Below the pieces are notes generated by a model. The model saw only the letters and a list, made by a program, of their open reading frames with translations. It was not told the origin of the DNA and did no database searches. From NCBI GenBank assembly GCA_029891385.1, contig CM057233.1, forward strand, positions 31,912,540 through 31,976,539: a stretch of 64,000 nucleotides of DNA, written 5' to 3'. Both the position numbers and the translations under genes were made by a program. Positions 47,560-60,700 of the stretch are shown piece by piece; positions within the stretch are counted from its first letter, which is position 1; each line of letters opens with the position of its first letter. The DNA comes from Erythroxylum novogranatense. Taxonomy: Eukaryota > Streptophyta > Magnoliopsida > Malpighiales > Erythroxylaceae.

Positions 47560-47870
47560 AGACGCGACTCACTTCCGTTTGCTTTTCATCGTCTACTTTT
47601 GCTTCTGTCTGCTTTTGCTTCTTTCGTCTGCTTTTCATCGTCTGCTTTTGCTTCCATATGCTTTTCATCATCTGTTTTTGTTTCCGTCTGCTTTTGGCTT
47701 CTGTCTGCTTTTCATTCTATCGTCTGTTTTTCAGCTTTCATCTGCTTTTGCTTCCATCTTTTTTTGCTTTTGTTTGCTTTTCATTCTATCGTCTGTTTTT
47801 TATCTTCCATCTGTTTTTTTTCTTTCATCTTCTTTTCAGCTTAGCTTCCGTCTGTTTTTAATAATTATTT
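47560..47870 (-). repeat. U3 tandem array, A2 3' LTR
   Basis: On the plus strand: repeated cttttgcttccgtctg and cttttcatcgtctg words of 14-16 bp (purine-rich on the element's sense strand), about 20 degenerate units. The same array in the other LTR (60440-60700) differs in unit number and order. Confidence 0.8.
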
Positions 47871-47914
47871 GTACTTCATCAAAATCATTTATGTAAAGTC
47901 ATTTTGACTTAACA

Positions 47915-47929
47915 ATCTCCCCCTTTTGG
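47915..47929 (-). other. Polypurine tract, A2
   Basis: Minus strand CCAAAAGGGGGAGAT directly next to the 3' LTR start. Confidence 0.85.
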
Positions 47930-48146
47930 ATGATAACAAATAATCATAGAAGTACGATGAAAAACTATAAAAAGCTATACAGATGAGAAAAATGAAAAAA
48001 ATCTTCACTCTGTCTTCATATCTTCATTTTTTGCTTGCTCTTCCTCCCTCTATCTTTTTCTTTCTTTTTCAAAAGTTCATCTCCTTCGTTCACTCTCTTT
48101 ATTTCTGCATTCCATTCTCCCCCTATTTGTTATTAATAAAAAATGA

Positions 48147-50428
48147 TTAGGACCAATGATGCTTCAACAATTCTTTCACCATCTCCTTCAACTCCTTGAC
48201 TTCTCTACGTAGGTGCATTACTTCTACTTGCAAGTCAAAAGAGAAGGTTGGTCTGTCATCATCCTTCGTGTGTTCTTCTTCAAAAGCAATTGTAGTAATG
48301 TATGCATCTGAAGATGGAACATATTCTTTTAAAAATCTCAAAAGTAGGAGTTTGAACCGATAGGTTGGGCTTAGGAAGGTCTAAGTCATAAGGAGCTGGT
48401 AGCCTTAACACTTGTCTTCCACGCAAGGGTAGGGCTTGTTCTTCAATCGAAGATGTATTAGATAGTTCCCTAATACGCACTATTGTCTGCACAAGGGATT
48501 CAATGAACGTCCCTTTAGTAAGCTTTCCCCCCACTGGACAGTGTTCATCTTTAGTTGTTACACTACAACTAGCTCCTGTAATCATCTTCTTTGCAGAGCA
48601 CGCTTCCTCTATTCTCCGTACTTCATCTTCAATTTGATCTGCTGACAGATCATCTATCACCCCTTCTGGGTATAATTTCTTCTTCCCCTTATTATCATCC
48701 ATGGGTTTCCTTGGTTGAAGGTCTGGTACAACCTTTATCACTGTTTGCTCTGTGATCGTGTAAATAGTGTACGATTGACTGGTCATCTTTGTAGGGTATG
48801 GTTTTGTGGAAGCATACCTCAAGGCTTCATAAAAATTCCTTTCATCTTCATTCAACAGATGCCATGTACAACTATTTATCGGAATAGGTTGTAAGTATAC
48901 CTTCACTAACCTCCTCGGTGTATCCTTAATGACTATTGAAGTACTCCTTTTCATCACAGGTTGAACTTCTTCAATCAATCTGACTCCCAATTCTTCTGTC
49001 CTCAAAAGTTGAGAATAGTTGTATGGAACTAGACTGAGTTCTTCTGATTCTTCTTGTTGAACCTATACCAAACTAAGTTCTGTTGATTCCTGTTGTTGAA
49101 CCTTAGTAGGAATAACAGTTACCAGACTTAGTTATGTTGTTTTCTCTTTTTGAACAACAATGGGAGTATTCTTCTTCTGACTAATTTCCTTAGCAGTAGG
49201 AACACTCTTCTTCTGACTAACTTCCTTAGTCTTCTTCACTGCCTCAGTCAGTCTTGGAGTTTTCTGAGGTTGGGGTTTCTACTACTCAGACTCTAATTTT
49301 CTTTTCTTCTCAGTCTCCTTAGCCTGTTTGGCTGAATCTTCATTTAGAATAGAGACTAGAGACCTTGCAGCCTTCGGTGCGCCTGTCTCAGAGACTTTTG
49401 TTTAACTTCGTTCTCTATACCTCTTTTCTTCTTGTTGTCTCAAGATTCGAATCCTGGGTGATCTCATCGCCTTCTTTGGAATTTCACTCAGAAGCTTCTC
49501 CCCTTTTCTCTTCAAAGCACCTTCGTCTGTCATCCGTACTTGGCTACTTTCTTTCTGAGAAAGCATCTTTTCCTTCAAAGCTCCTTTAGATGATTATTTT
49601 CCTTCAAAACTTCTTTAGATGATTTTCTTCTTTCAATCATGGGCATTCTTGTACTGGATTGAGATCTAAAACTTTTTATAGGAGATTTCTTCTAGATACG
49701 CTCCCCGTCAGTTCTTGCTTTAATCTCAGATCTGCTTCTACTTTCTCCAGATTCTTTAAGCCCATTTTCGCTACAGTACCTGAGTTGATAAAACTTTTGA
49801 CTAATATCTTCATTCTGTTTTCTCTGTCAAGAAGTACTCGAAACTCCCTCAATATCCTTATTAGCAACATTCCGTAAGGATAACTGTTAGTATCCTTCAT
49901 CCCCTTAACCATATACTGAAAAATCAGAAATGGTAAGTCTATGGGTTGGCAATTCAGCAAGTAAAATAGGCATTGCTCATCCAAAGTTGTCACCAAATGC
50001 CTTGAACCCGCTCTTAGTAAGACGCAGTTGAGCAGAATAGCATGTAAGACCTTAGCCTTCGGCACCAGACTCGAGGTCTTCCTCTCTATTGGGTCATTAA
50101 CCCCATACAACTGTCGACTGACTTCGTCTTCCTTCATACTAACTTTCGTCATCCATCTGGCTTTGCTTGTAAGCTTCTCTCTGACAGATGGACATTAAGT
50201 CACCTTCTCAATCAACTCCCTTGTCACAACAATAGATAATCTATCTACTGAAGAAACGATAGTATTGTCTTCTAGCTGCACATTCTTCCAGAAATCGTAT
50301 ACTTCATTTTGATATACATTTTCCCGCACCTGGAAGAACTTCCTCCATCCTGCTTCTATTATCTTTGGTTCGATATCCATGTCGTCTTTCTTCAAGGAAT
50401 CAAAATCAATATGCCTCACGTAGATCAT
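48147..50428 (-). pseudogene. ORF3 of element A2 (post-pol gene, about 760 codons)
   Basis: Starts at 50428 (MIYVRHIDFDSLKKDDMDIE), 260 bp after pol ends. Codons 1-250 stay in one frame except for a stop at 50195-50197. They include AKVLHAILLNCVLLRAG and a stretch ending LPFLIFQYMVKGM, which recall the helical 'putative plant transposon protein' (Transposase_32-type) domain. A Lys/Glu/Ser-rich linker with SQKK and ELSLV repeats follows (about 49670-49000). A 240-residue C-terminal part (49005-48280) then starts and, after a one-base slip near 48330, ends in a coiled-coil-like LRREVKELKEMVKELLKHH (48147). No signal peptide or membrane span. Same gene as 28682-30200. Role unknown. Confidence 0.7.
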
Positions 50429-50688
50429 TGCTTACTCTATTGATTCTTTGATGAGTAGAAACTGAGTTAACTGAGTTGTTCTTCAAAGGGTAAGGTTGAT
50501 TACAAAGATTTTGAGAGAGATGAGAGCTGAAAGGTTTATGAGTTGAGAATTCTTGAAAGGTCTTTTCAGGTGTATTCTAGAATAGGTGAGGTTCTCAAGG
50601 CTATGTCACTTTCCCTCCAAGAGTTCCTTCTGTGAGAAGTTACCAGCTATAACTCACTGTTACTAATGCCGTTAACCTTGACGACCTT

Positions 50689-53600
50689 TTAACTCACTTG
50701 AGACATCTTAGATGGTTGGTCACATAACATCACCATATTGAGATTCCGTCTGATTTCCTTGAAACGTTCTTCACTTAGTGGTTTAGTGAAGATGTCCGCT
50801 CATTGAAAATTTGTCTTAATAAATTGAAGACTCACGATCCTTTTCTGAATGTAGTCTCGTAAGAAATGATGTTTGACTTTGCTATGCTTCACTCTCGAAT
50901 GCTGGATTGGATTCTTTGAGAAGTCAATGGTGCTGGTGTTGTCGCAAAAGATTGGGATCTCCTCTTCTCGAACTGAATAATCTTCTAGTTGATATTTGAT
51001 CCACAATGTTTGTGAACAACAGCTTGCGGCAGACATGTACTCGACTTCAGCAGTTGATAAGGCGATTGAGCTTTGTCTCTTGCTTGACCAGGAAACTAGG
51101 TTTGAGCCAAGAAAGTGACAGCCTCCACTCGTACTCTTCCTTTCAATTCTATCTCCGGCATAGTCCGCATCGCAGTATCCGATCAACCTGAAATCTTTAC
51201 CTTTCTCATACATTAAGAAAAGATCAGTAGTACCTGCGAGATATATCATAATTCTTTTAATAGCAATATAATGAGACTCTCTAAGATCGGCCTGAAACAT
51301 TACACACAAGCATACACTGAACAATATGTCATGTCTTCTTGCTGTAAGAAAAAGCAAAGAACCGATCATCCTTCTATACAGGGTTTGATTCACCTTTTTA
51401 CCAACTTCGTCTTTCGACAAAAGGTTCAAAGGATGCATCGGAGTTTCCATAGGCTTCACTTTATTCATATCAAATTTACAGAACAATTCTTTCACATATT
51501 TCTGTTGATGGATAAAGATCTTCCCTTCGGTTTGCTTAACTTGCAACCCAAGAAAGAACTTTAACTCTCCCATCATACTCATCTCAAACTCATTTTTCAT
51601 CGGACTCTTAAAACTCATACATAAATTTTTTGAAGTACCAACAAAAATGATATCATCAACATAAATTTGCACTAAAATAAAATCATTCTCATAGTTCTTC
51701 CTAAAGAGTGTCTTATCTACCTGACCTCCACTAAAACAGCTCTCAATAAGAAAGGTACTTAGACGATCATACCAAGCTCTAGGAGCTTGCTTCAATCCAT
51801 ATAAAGCCTTATGAAGTCTATAGACATGATCTGGATATTTAACATCCTCGAAACCAGGAGGTTGCTTAACATACACCTCTTCGTCTATAAAACCATTCAG
51901 AAAGGTGCTTTTCACATCCATCTGAAAAAGCTTTATATCATGATAAACTGCATATGCCAGCAGTATCCTAATAGCTTCAAGTCTTGCTACTAGAGCATAT
52001 GTCTCATTATAGTCTATTCCTTCTTGCTGATTATAACCTTGTGCTACTAATCTGACTTTATTCCGACTTACTCTCCCTAATTTGTCTAACCTATTCTTAA
52101 AAACCCATTTAGTTCCTATAATGGATTTCTTCGATGGTTTAGGAACTAAGGACCAAACTTTATTCCTAGTAAATTGGTTCAGCTCCTCTTTCATGGCTAA
52201 AATCCACGCTTCATCTTGAAGAACTTCCTCAATCTTCTTAGGCTCTATTTTAGAGACAAAAGCTACATTAGCTTCTCTTCTGAATTTGGACCTTGTTTGG
52301 ACTCCCTCTGAGGTCTCTCTAATAATTAACTCTTCTGGATGAGAACTCTTATATCTCCAATCTCTTTTTAAATCAAGAGTCTCTGGAATATCCTCAATCT
52401 TGTCTAAATGAGTTTTTGATGATGGAGCTTCTTTAGTATCACCTACGAGCACTGAAGGGATTTCACTATCCATGTCATCTTCCTTACTTGGTTGAAAACT
52501 ATCATCAAACTTGACATGGATGGTCTCCTCAACAGTCTTAGAGGTAAAATTGTAAACCCTAAAAGCCTTTGATGATAAAGAGTAGCCTAGAAAGATACTT
52601 GAATAGGTCTTTGAATCGAACTTATCCAACAATTCCTTTGTATTCAATATAGAGCACTTGCAACCAAATGGATGGAAGTAAGATATATTCGGTCTCCTTC
52701 CATTCCATAACTCATAAGGAGTTTTCTTCAATAGAGGTTGCAACAATATTCTATTCCGAATATAGCATGTTGTATTCACTGCTTCTGCCCAGAAGTACTT
52801 AGGAAGATTCATCTCACAGAGCATAGTCCTTTCCATCTCTTGAATCGTCCCGTTCTTTCTTTCAACAACTCCATTTTGCTGCGGAGTCGTAGGAGTAGAG
52901 AAATTGTGGAAAATTCCATTCTCCTCATAGAATATTCTAAACTTCTCATTCTTAAAATCTCCACCATGATCACTCCTGATACTCGCTATCGACATTCCTT
53001 TTTCATTCTGTAACTTTCTGGAGAGGGTCCTAAAACACTTAAAAGACTCATCTTTGTTTGACAAAAACAATATCCAACAAAATCTAGTAAAGTCATCAAC
53101 AATAACAAGTCCATATTTCTTTTCGCCAAGACTTATTGTCCTAGTAAGACCAAATAAATCCATATGTAACAACTCTAGAGGTCTAGAAGATGTTACAGTA
53201 TTTTTATAAGAAAACGATGTTTTGACTTGTTTTCCTTTAAGACAACTTTCATAAAAGAAATCCTTGTCAAAACTTATTTTTGGTAAACCTTTTACCAAAT
53301 CATGCTTTAATAACTTTGAAATATGTTTAAAAATGACATGACCTAGCTTTTTATGCCAGATTAGTCTTTCTTCTTCAGTTGATAAAAAACATGAAATATT
53401 TTGATTTTGAAAATCTTCTAAGTCAATTTTGTAAAGATTATTTCTTTTCTTGGCATAAAAGAATATAGACCCATCCTTGTTTCTGACTTCACAAAGATTT
53501 TAATTGAACGTAACTTCAAAACCAGAATCACATAATTGACTGATACTAATCAAGTTGTGTTTCAAACCATTAACAAGAAGCACATTATCAAGGCATGCAA

Positions 53601-53742
53601 AGGAATCTTTACCTATTTTACCGATTTCAGTTATCTTACCTTGCTGGTTGTCTTCGAAAGTTACCGATCCTCCCTTCTTATAATGAAGATCTAGGAACAT
53701 AGACCTTCTTCCTGTCATGTGTCGCGAGCATCCACTGTCCAA
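50689..53742 (-). pseudogene. pol: pol of element A2: protease, integrase, RT, RNase H
   Basis: Protease site YLDSGCSRHMTG sits at the start (about 53750-53715). A single TAA at 53500-53502, in the same frame, separates it from an 832-codon Met-started frame (53298-50800). In order: GAG-pre-integrase (WHKKLGHV, upstream of that Met), integrase with Asp (LLHMDLFG), Asp (IRSDHGGDF) and Glu (QQNGVVERKNGT), RT with FQMDVKSTFLNGF and YVDDIIFVG, and RNase H with YCDADYAGDRIERKSTSGG and TAEVEYMSAASCC. A TGA at 50800-50802 replaces the Trp before ADIFTKPL; coding truly ends at 50689. A one-base shift near 53750 separates it from the gag frame. Confidence 0.92.
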
Positions 53743-53938
53743 ATACCAATGGTGCTTGATGCCTCTTCCAAGGAAGGATATCTACAAGAGATACTATTTT
53801 ATTCTTTGGTACCCAAATTTTATTGGGTCCTTTAGAGTTAGTAAAATGCACAGAATGATAATGATGCATTTTATAAGGTTATTGATGAAAACATGATTCT
53901 TGAAACTTCTTTTTCTGAGGGAAAAACTTTCTTTCATG

Positions 53939-55408
53939 TTAAGGCTTATTTCTTGTAAACCCTAATCCGGTTTTATCACTCAGATGTCTACATTTACCTA
54001 ACATCTCGTTCATTTTCTTGGTACTTTCAGTAAAACTTTCTAAATCAGCTGACAGATTCTTAATCCTGAGCTTCAGCTGATTGATCTCTTCAGATCTAGC
54101 TACAACTTTCTTTTTCTTACTTTCCTCTACTTGCTTTTTCAAGCAGGTATTTTCTCTCTCTATTTCTTCTGTATGTTTGAGGTTTTCTACATACTTTTTC
54201 TTTAACAGTTTGTACTGTTTTAGAATAGCATAAGAATCTTTTAGTAGTTCCGAATATGCATTATGCAAGTCATCATATTTAGAAGTTACCTCCTCATCAC
54301 TTTCCTCCTCGGCTACTAGGCAAATATTTGCATGCTCTGATGTTTTGGAGCTTGTATCTGATTCAGATGAATCTAGATCCTCCCAAGTTACCATCATGCT
54401 TTTCTTGCCTTCACTAATCTTCTTTGGTTTCTTCTTTAGAGTTGGACAGTCGGACTTGTAATGTCTTGGTTTGTTGCACTCGTAGCATATGATGGATGTC
54501 TTTTTTACTTTTCCATCATCTTTGTCGTTCTTCTTGAAGAATTGACTTCCTTTGGACTTTTTCTTCCACATCCGTTTGATCTTCTTTGAAATGAAAGATT
54601 GCTCATGATCTTCATCACTGGACTCCTGTTCTGACTCACTGGAATCATCATTCTTGGATTCTTCAATCTTCAGCGCTTTTGATGGATTCCTCTTTCTTTG
54701 AGTTTTATGATTCTTTTGTCCAGCCTTTAATGCTATCGACTTGTCTCGTTTGGGCTTGTCTTCAGCATCGAGCTCAACTTCATGTATTTTCAACGATTCA
54801 AGTAGTTCGTCAAGCTTTAATAAGCTTAAGTCCTTAGCTTCCTGCACAGTAGTAACTTTTGGTCTCCACCTTTTTAGTAGACTCCTCAGGATCTTACGTA
54901 TATGATCTTGGTTGTCATAAGTTCTTCCGAGAGCTTTTAATCCATTGATAATTGTTTGAAATCTTCCAAACATTTGATCAATAGATTCTTCATCTTTCAT
55001 CTTGAAGAGCTCGTACTGGTGCACAAGAATGCTTATCTTGGATTCTTTGACTTGGTTTGTACCCTCATGAGCGATGGATAACGTATCCCACATCTCCTTC
55101 ACAGTGTCGCATCCATGGACTTTATCGTACTCACTTCTGCTTAGGGCACAACTCAAGAAAGACTTTGCTTTAGGGTCTAGTTGAAATCTCGCCTTCTGAT
55201 CAGCCGTCCATCTGATTCATGGAATAAGATTTCCTTCATCATCAGTTGGTGTGTATGGTCCATTCTCTATCACGTCCCAAAGGTCAACATGAGTAGATTC
55301 GATAAACAACCACATTCTGTCTTTCCAATATTGGTAGTCTTCTCAGTTGAACGCCGGAGGTCTAGTGACTTAGGCACCTTCCGCATTGTATGTATGTGAT
55401 TCCTCCAT
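53939..55408 (-). pseudogene. gag: gag of element A2
   Basis: Starts at ATG 55408 (MEESHTYNAEG). Three in-frame stops precede the 405-codon open part (55156-53939). Capsid-like region: CALSRSEYDKVHGCDTVKEM through FGRFQTIINGLKALGRTYDN. Zinc knuckle CYECNKPRHYKSDC is intact. Then MMVTWEDLDSSESD and a long Lys/Glu/Leu coiled coil end with GKCRHLSDKTGLG. Gag length and the coiled coil are typical of Sireviruses. Between 53743 and 53938 the gag frame continues after its stop as a linker (KGPNKIWVPKNK), probably read through in the ancestor. Confidence 0.9.
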
Positions 55409-55451
55409 AATCTTTAATCCACACATTGTTAATGTGATCCTTGGACACCAA

Positions 55452-55463
55452 GCTCTGATATCA
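55452..55463 (-). other. Primer-binding site, A2
   Basis: Minus strand TGATATCAGAGC, one base from canonical TGGTATCAGAGC. Confidence 0.8.
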
Positions 55464-58400
55464 ATTGAAGTGAATCACACGTTAATACAAGGTGTTGGGA
55501 CCCGATTTTGAAACTGAACCCCAACCGGAAAAATGGAATAACATATTGAAAACAAAGAGACGGAAACAAACGAAAACAAATCAAAAGCGGAAACGAAAGT
55601 CAAAGTAAAAGAAATCAAATCGGATCAAAGGCGAAAGAATCGAAAACGAATTGAATTCTTAATGAGCCATAAAAAATCGAAAGGCTCGGAAATCATAATC
55701 GAAAACAAATCAAAACAGAATCGAAGGAACGGAACGTATCAATCACACTGAAAACCGAAATCTGACATCCAAGAAATGCAACCTTAGGAAAACTAGCGTT
55801 GGAAACTCTAAAGACACACTCGGTCTAAAACAATCCGAAACGGTGTAAAAATTTTTCTTTTTTTTCATCATTCACAATTTGTTCAAAAGCGTGCCCACGT
55901 TTAAAAACAATACCAATTTCTAAATGAAATTTAATAATTCATACGTAAATAAGCACTTCTATATTTCCAGCTCAATCAGCACAATTCATCAGACCTCCTA
56001 TTCGGAATCCCAACACAAACAAACACATTTCTATACCTATAACACTTCAATAATTCTCAATCAATAACCAGAATCATCGGACCTCCTGTCCGGAATCCAA
56101 ACACAATCAATCCCATCCATAATCATATACAATTTATATATAAAACCATAATTCACTTTTTAATCTATATATACATCCATAATTCATTTACATCATCCAA
56201 AAGAAAATACATCACCAAGCAAAAGTGGCATTTTCAAGTCACGATACAACATTAATCTCAAAATCTGAAATACACAAGAATACACAAATTCCAAAATCCT
56301 CCACAACGTCTAAAATCTTATTCTTACAAATGATGAACTTAACCCTACAACATATATACAAATAAACAGACGTCATAACTTGCTTTCATCCGGTCTCCTT
56401 CTCGATACCTAGAGATGGGGATGAAAGGGGGTGAGCTTTACAGCTCGTAAATAACATTTTTATAAATCAAAAAAAAGCAAAAAAAAAAATTTCTCAATTT
56501 ATCAAAGAATTCATGAACATTTCTTAAAACATGTATGCAATCACACTTAGAGACAAAACAAAAGCACATAAACACATCAGAATGGTCTGGGTCGGTCTAG
56601 AAATAGAACGTACTGCACATTCCCGCATAGTGGTCTTGTGTAGTCATGAACTTATGGGAGTCCTTAACGGAGCTCCAATGCCACTAGCGGGTAGGCAGGT
56701 GAAGCCTAGACAAGTGCACTTGACCCTCTTATGGGACCTAACCAAACCCACATAACAGACAATTCACACTTAAAAATCGGATTCCTCAAAGGCATATTTC
56801 AAAACTTGGTTTTCATACACATATCATATCCAACACAAAATTGCCCTAAGGCACTTTTAGAAAATTTGTTCTCCATACACATGTCATATAGCAAACAAAA
56901 TGCATTCACAATTCATCAATCAATTTCATAACAATCAAATTCATATTCAATTCTCAACCATTCATAACAAGGAATGCAACACTTTTGACAATTTATCAAA
57001 ATTGTTCATAAATAATAAAAGTAACAAATGTATCAATTTTTATCGAATCATTCAAAAACAATGAAATTAACCTTTGCAATAATTTTTCAAAATCATTCGC
57101 AAACAATAGAATTCGAAAATATTTTCTTTTCTTGATTTTTTTGAAAACACATAATTGGCTTATAATTCAAAATATAAACATGGTACCCACCTTAATTCCA
57201 AGCTTGAAACTTGTCCAAAGCATCAATTTCTCCATTGCTTCTCTTAATTTCCCTAATTCATGACAAAAACCCCTAATTCATACACATCCAAAATTGAATA
57301 ATTTATACTATGTAATCACCAAAATTGAGCTTAGTAAACTTAAACTCATACAATATCCAAGCTATCTAAACCAAAATCTTTTCACAATTTAACAAAGTAA
57401 AAATTTCTCTTACCTTATTTCTTCATCAATTTCGGATTTTTTTGGCTCATAATGGAGCTCTCATCTTCCTCCACCTTTTTCTCTCTTGAATCATCCTAAA
57501 ATTCTTCTTGAAAACTCATAAAAATCAAAACCCTAACCTCTTTTCTTTCTTCTTTCTTCTTCTCCACCGAAGTCCCTTTCTCCTTTCTTTCTTCTTTCTT
57601 TTCTTTTCCTTCTTTTCTTCCTCATTTTTGTGCCTTTCATCCTTTTTAAACGACAGCCCAATGTCTTTCCCTTTAATGAATGCAAAAAGGCCTAATTGCC
57701 CCTCCTTAAAAGCCTTAAAACTTAACACTTTAAGTGATCTTCCAAATTTTCCCCTAAAAATCATTTTAATTCATGCTTACGGTAGGACATTTTTCTAACC
57801 ATCAAATTGAAGGAATTTGCTAAAACGTCCTTCTAGAGAAATGTTCCTCATTGTCTCAATTTCATATCGCCACCAAAATCATTTAATTTGGAGCACTACT
57901 CCAAAAGTTATACTCCAAACATTTCGGACTATTCTTATCCTAAAATAATTTTCTAGCACTTTCATTCCATCCAAAACTTGACATTCTTAATGACTAAATT
58001 GAAACTCGAGTCCTTTAGAACATTTGTAGCCCTATTTCTCTAGTTTAATCCATATTAAGAATCACCTCATTTGGATGACTAGAGAAAAAGTTATGGCCAA
58101 AATACTTTCGGCTCTTACTAATCCAAGACTGAACATTAAACCCAACTTCAATTCAGAAATTGAAAATTTTAGGGACTGAATTTAAATTCAATTCCTTCAT
58201 ATAACTTGTAGATCCATGTCTCTATTTTATTTTTCAACAAGAATCAATTCAATCGGATCTCCACAAATTAAGAATTCACTAAAATATTGAACCATGTTCA
58301 GAAAATTTTCCAACTCACTTTGATTAAATCAAACTCTTTCAATTTAATCTAAAAAATCCCCAAATTTTCCATAGACAGATAGAGGGATGTCTTAGAAATC

Positions 58401-58543
58401 CAACGCTTCAAAAATCAAGTCAATCAGATGTCGGACGGAAAAGTTATTCACAAAAGAATGAAATTGGGCCAAAATAAATAACAAAATAATAAAATAATAA
58501 AAAATAAAGGAAAATGAGTTGAGTGTGTCGTACTCAGCCCAGT

Positions 58544-58579
58544 GCGAGGGCGTCCTTGCCCTCGCGAGGTCGCGAGGGC
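58544..58579. other. Nested CpG hairpins
   Basis: GCGAGGGC (58544-58551) pairs with GCCCTCGC (58558-58565). GCCCTCGCGA (58558-58567) also pairs with TCGCGAGGGC (58570-58579), so two hairpins compete for the middle arm. Confidence 0.9.
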
Positions 58580-58593
58580 GATCCGCCAATTTC

Positions 58594-58621
58594 ATATATA
58601 TATATATATATATATAACAGA

Positions 58622-58652
<31 letters not shown>
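58594..58652. repeat. Duplicated (TA)n microsatellite
   Basis: Two TA runs of about 22 and 28 bases, each followed by acagaatt, next to the CpG hairpins. Confidence 0.95.
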
Positions 58653-60439
58653 ACAGAATTTTCCAAAATTCATAACTCTCAATCTAAGGCTCCAAATTTG
58701 ACAAATTTGGTTTCACTGGAAAGCTCAAAGGAAGCTCTACAACTTCCATGAAGTACTTCAAAATCAATTCCGTGTCTAAAGTAGTCAAAAACCCTCTCAA
58801 ACTTTATGTCCAAATAATGTCTCCCTAAACAATAGCTCAACTTTGAAAATTTCTATCTTTCAATTCCAAGGTCCAAACATGTCATATTTCATGAAGGACA
58901 AAAAAATCAATTTGGTCTCTAAGGGAGTCAAAAACCACTTCAAAGTTCCTGTCCACTAATACTCTTCCCAAACAATAATAGCAACTTGCAAAAATCATAA
59001 CTTCCTATTTCATAGGCCAAAATTTCCATACTTTACATCAATGGAAAGATCAAAACATAATCTAAAACTTTCATGAAGAACTTAAAAACAATTGCAACCT
59101 CTAACTAAGTCAATTTTTCAATCAAAGTTTCTGCCCTGTTAAAAAATCACCTAAACAATATCCAACTTCACATTTTCATATCTTCCAATTTTCACAATAA
59201 AAAATAACATATTATACAACATTGGAAAGCTATAAACTTCCTCTACAACTTTCAGTAAGGTTACTTGATCAAATTCAAATCACATCAGTCCAGAATTTTC
59301 CTCAAAACATAGTACACAAAAATCTACACTTATGGACATTTTCGAAACAAAGCAAAATAACCTTAACTTTGAATGGTCATAACTTTCAATCCCAATATAA
59401 AAAAATGTCATACTTTAAGGCGATAGAAAGTTTTTAACAGAAGCTACAATTTTTATGAAGATCATTTTATCAAAATCTGCCTAGATCAAGCCAGAAAAAT
59501 TCACAAAGATTTCAACCCAAAAAGTCAACTCTGCTACTATTCATCTCCAAAAAGTCAAACTTTCTTAATTTTCCAAATTCTCACACTTTTACTATTTATT
59601 TCTTGCTTTTCAACTTCCATTTCAATCAACTCATTCACTTTAACTTTCATAACCTATACAAAACTACTCAAATATCAAAGTCAGTAAAATCTATAACACA
59701 ATACATATACAAAAACACTCATTTCATACATTTAATATTTTTAAATTTCACAAAAAATCGGGGTCCAATACAAGGCTTATTATACGATGTATAAATGCAC
59801 AAGAAGGGGGAGTTGAATTGTGTATTTCCCCTTTTTGAAAATCCTCTGAAAAACGTTTTGTTAAAAGACACTTGTTCTTTTCACAAGAATTACTGTAAGT
59901 CAAAGTTATAAAATGTTTTTCGAAAACTTGTTTCAAAACGAGTAAGATCGAAACTTTGAAAGATAAGAGAGATAAGGATAGAGAGTTGTAGGCACAACAA
60001 TTTTTATACTGGTTCACCCCAAACTGTGGACTACGTCCAGTCCTCAGACATCTTTATGAGATTTCACTATCTCTCAACAACTTTACAAGTATTCTTTTTC
60101 TCTGAGCCTCTTCAGGTCTCTTTACAGTCAGTATTTTTCACATTTAGCCTCTGCAGGCTATCTGTACTACTTTCTTACAGAAAGGTTTTTCTTTGAGCTT
60201 TGTTACAGTAAAATAGCTCTAAGTTTCACACAATAATTTCTCTCAAGTATTGACAGCTTTTTGTGTTCGTATTCGTATATGTCGTGTATGCATCTAACTT
60301 TGTAATCTTCGACTTCGACTCATATTTATAGTCTTCTTCTACAATTGTTTCTTGATTCCTGCTTCTTTAATCTTGTTTCTTGAAAGAAACAGTTATTCAG
60401 TTGAGTTCTGTAACTAACTCAAACTGATTCTTGAAACAG

Positions 60440-60700
60440 ACGCGATTCGCTTCCGTCTGCTTTTCATCGTCTGCTTTTGCTTCTTTCGTCTGCTTTTGCT
60501 TCCTTCTTCTTTTCATTGTCTTCTTTTGCTTCCGTCTGCTTTTCATTCTATCGTCTGTTTTCAGCTTCCGTCTGCTTTTGCTTCCGCCTTTTTTGCTTTA
60601 AATGCGCTTTTCATTCTATAAATCTGCTTTTCGACTTCCATCTGCTTTTTTTTTTTCGCGCTTTTCGACAGCTTAGTTTGCTTTTCATAATTATTTTTAC
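60440..60700 (-). repeat. U3 tandem array, A2 5' LTR
   Basis: cttccgtctgcttttgcttc-type units matching 47560-47870 but with fewer copies, accounting for most of the length difference between the LTRs. Confidence 0.8.

Larger units (their letters stand above)
46865..47914 (-). repeat. 3' LTR of element A2 (1050 bp)
   Basis: On the minus strand it starts TGTTAAGTCAAAATGAC (47914) and ends GATCCACTTCA (46865). Contains a purine-rich U3 array and a TATA box CTATAAATAT (complement of 47438-47447). Confidence 0.9.
55493..59770 (-). mobile_element. Solo chromovirus LTR (4.28 kb, TSD CAAGG)
   Basis: Plus-strand ends TGTTGGGACCCG and CGGGGTCCAATA. CAAGG lies on both sides (55488-55492 and 59771-59775); an 8-base match ATACAAGG also exists, so the right end could be 59767. 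Orientation is minus, by the block 56600-56760 (cattcccgcatag..., ccactagcgggtaggcaggtg), which is the complement of 14990-15130. No retroelement coding is present over 4.3 kb, so the interior was lost by LTR recombination. It contains repeated 'ataactt...ttggaaag' phrases (58660-59230), a CpG hairpin island and two TA runs. Confidence 0.85.

Noticed and set aside
47553..47896. Three overlapping Phe/Cys-rich frames in the LTR
   Set aside because: All three frames are open because of the pyrimidine array in U3; this is the antisense strand of the element.
57508..57798. 96-codon frame beginning MKTHKNQNPNLFSFFFLLLH
   Set aside because: Pyrimidine-rich antisense of LTR sequence; the hydrophobic look comes from T/C runs.
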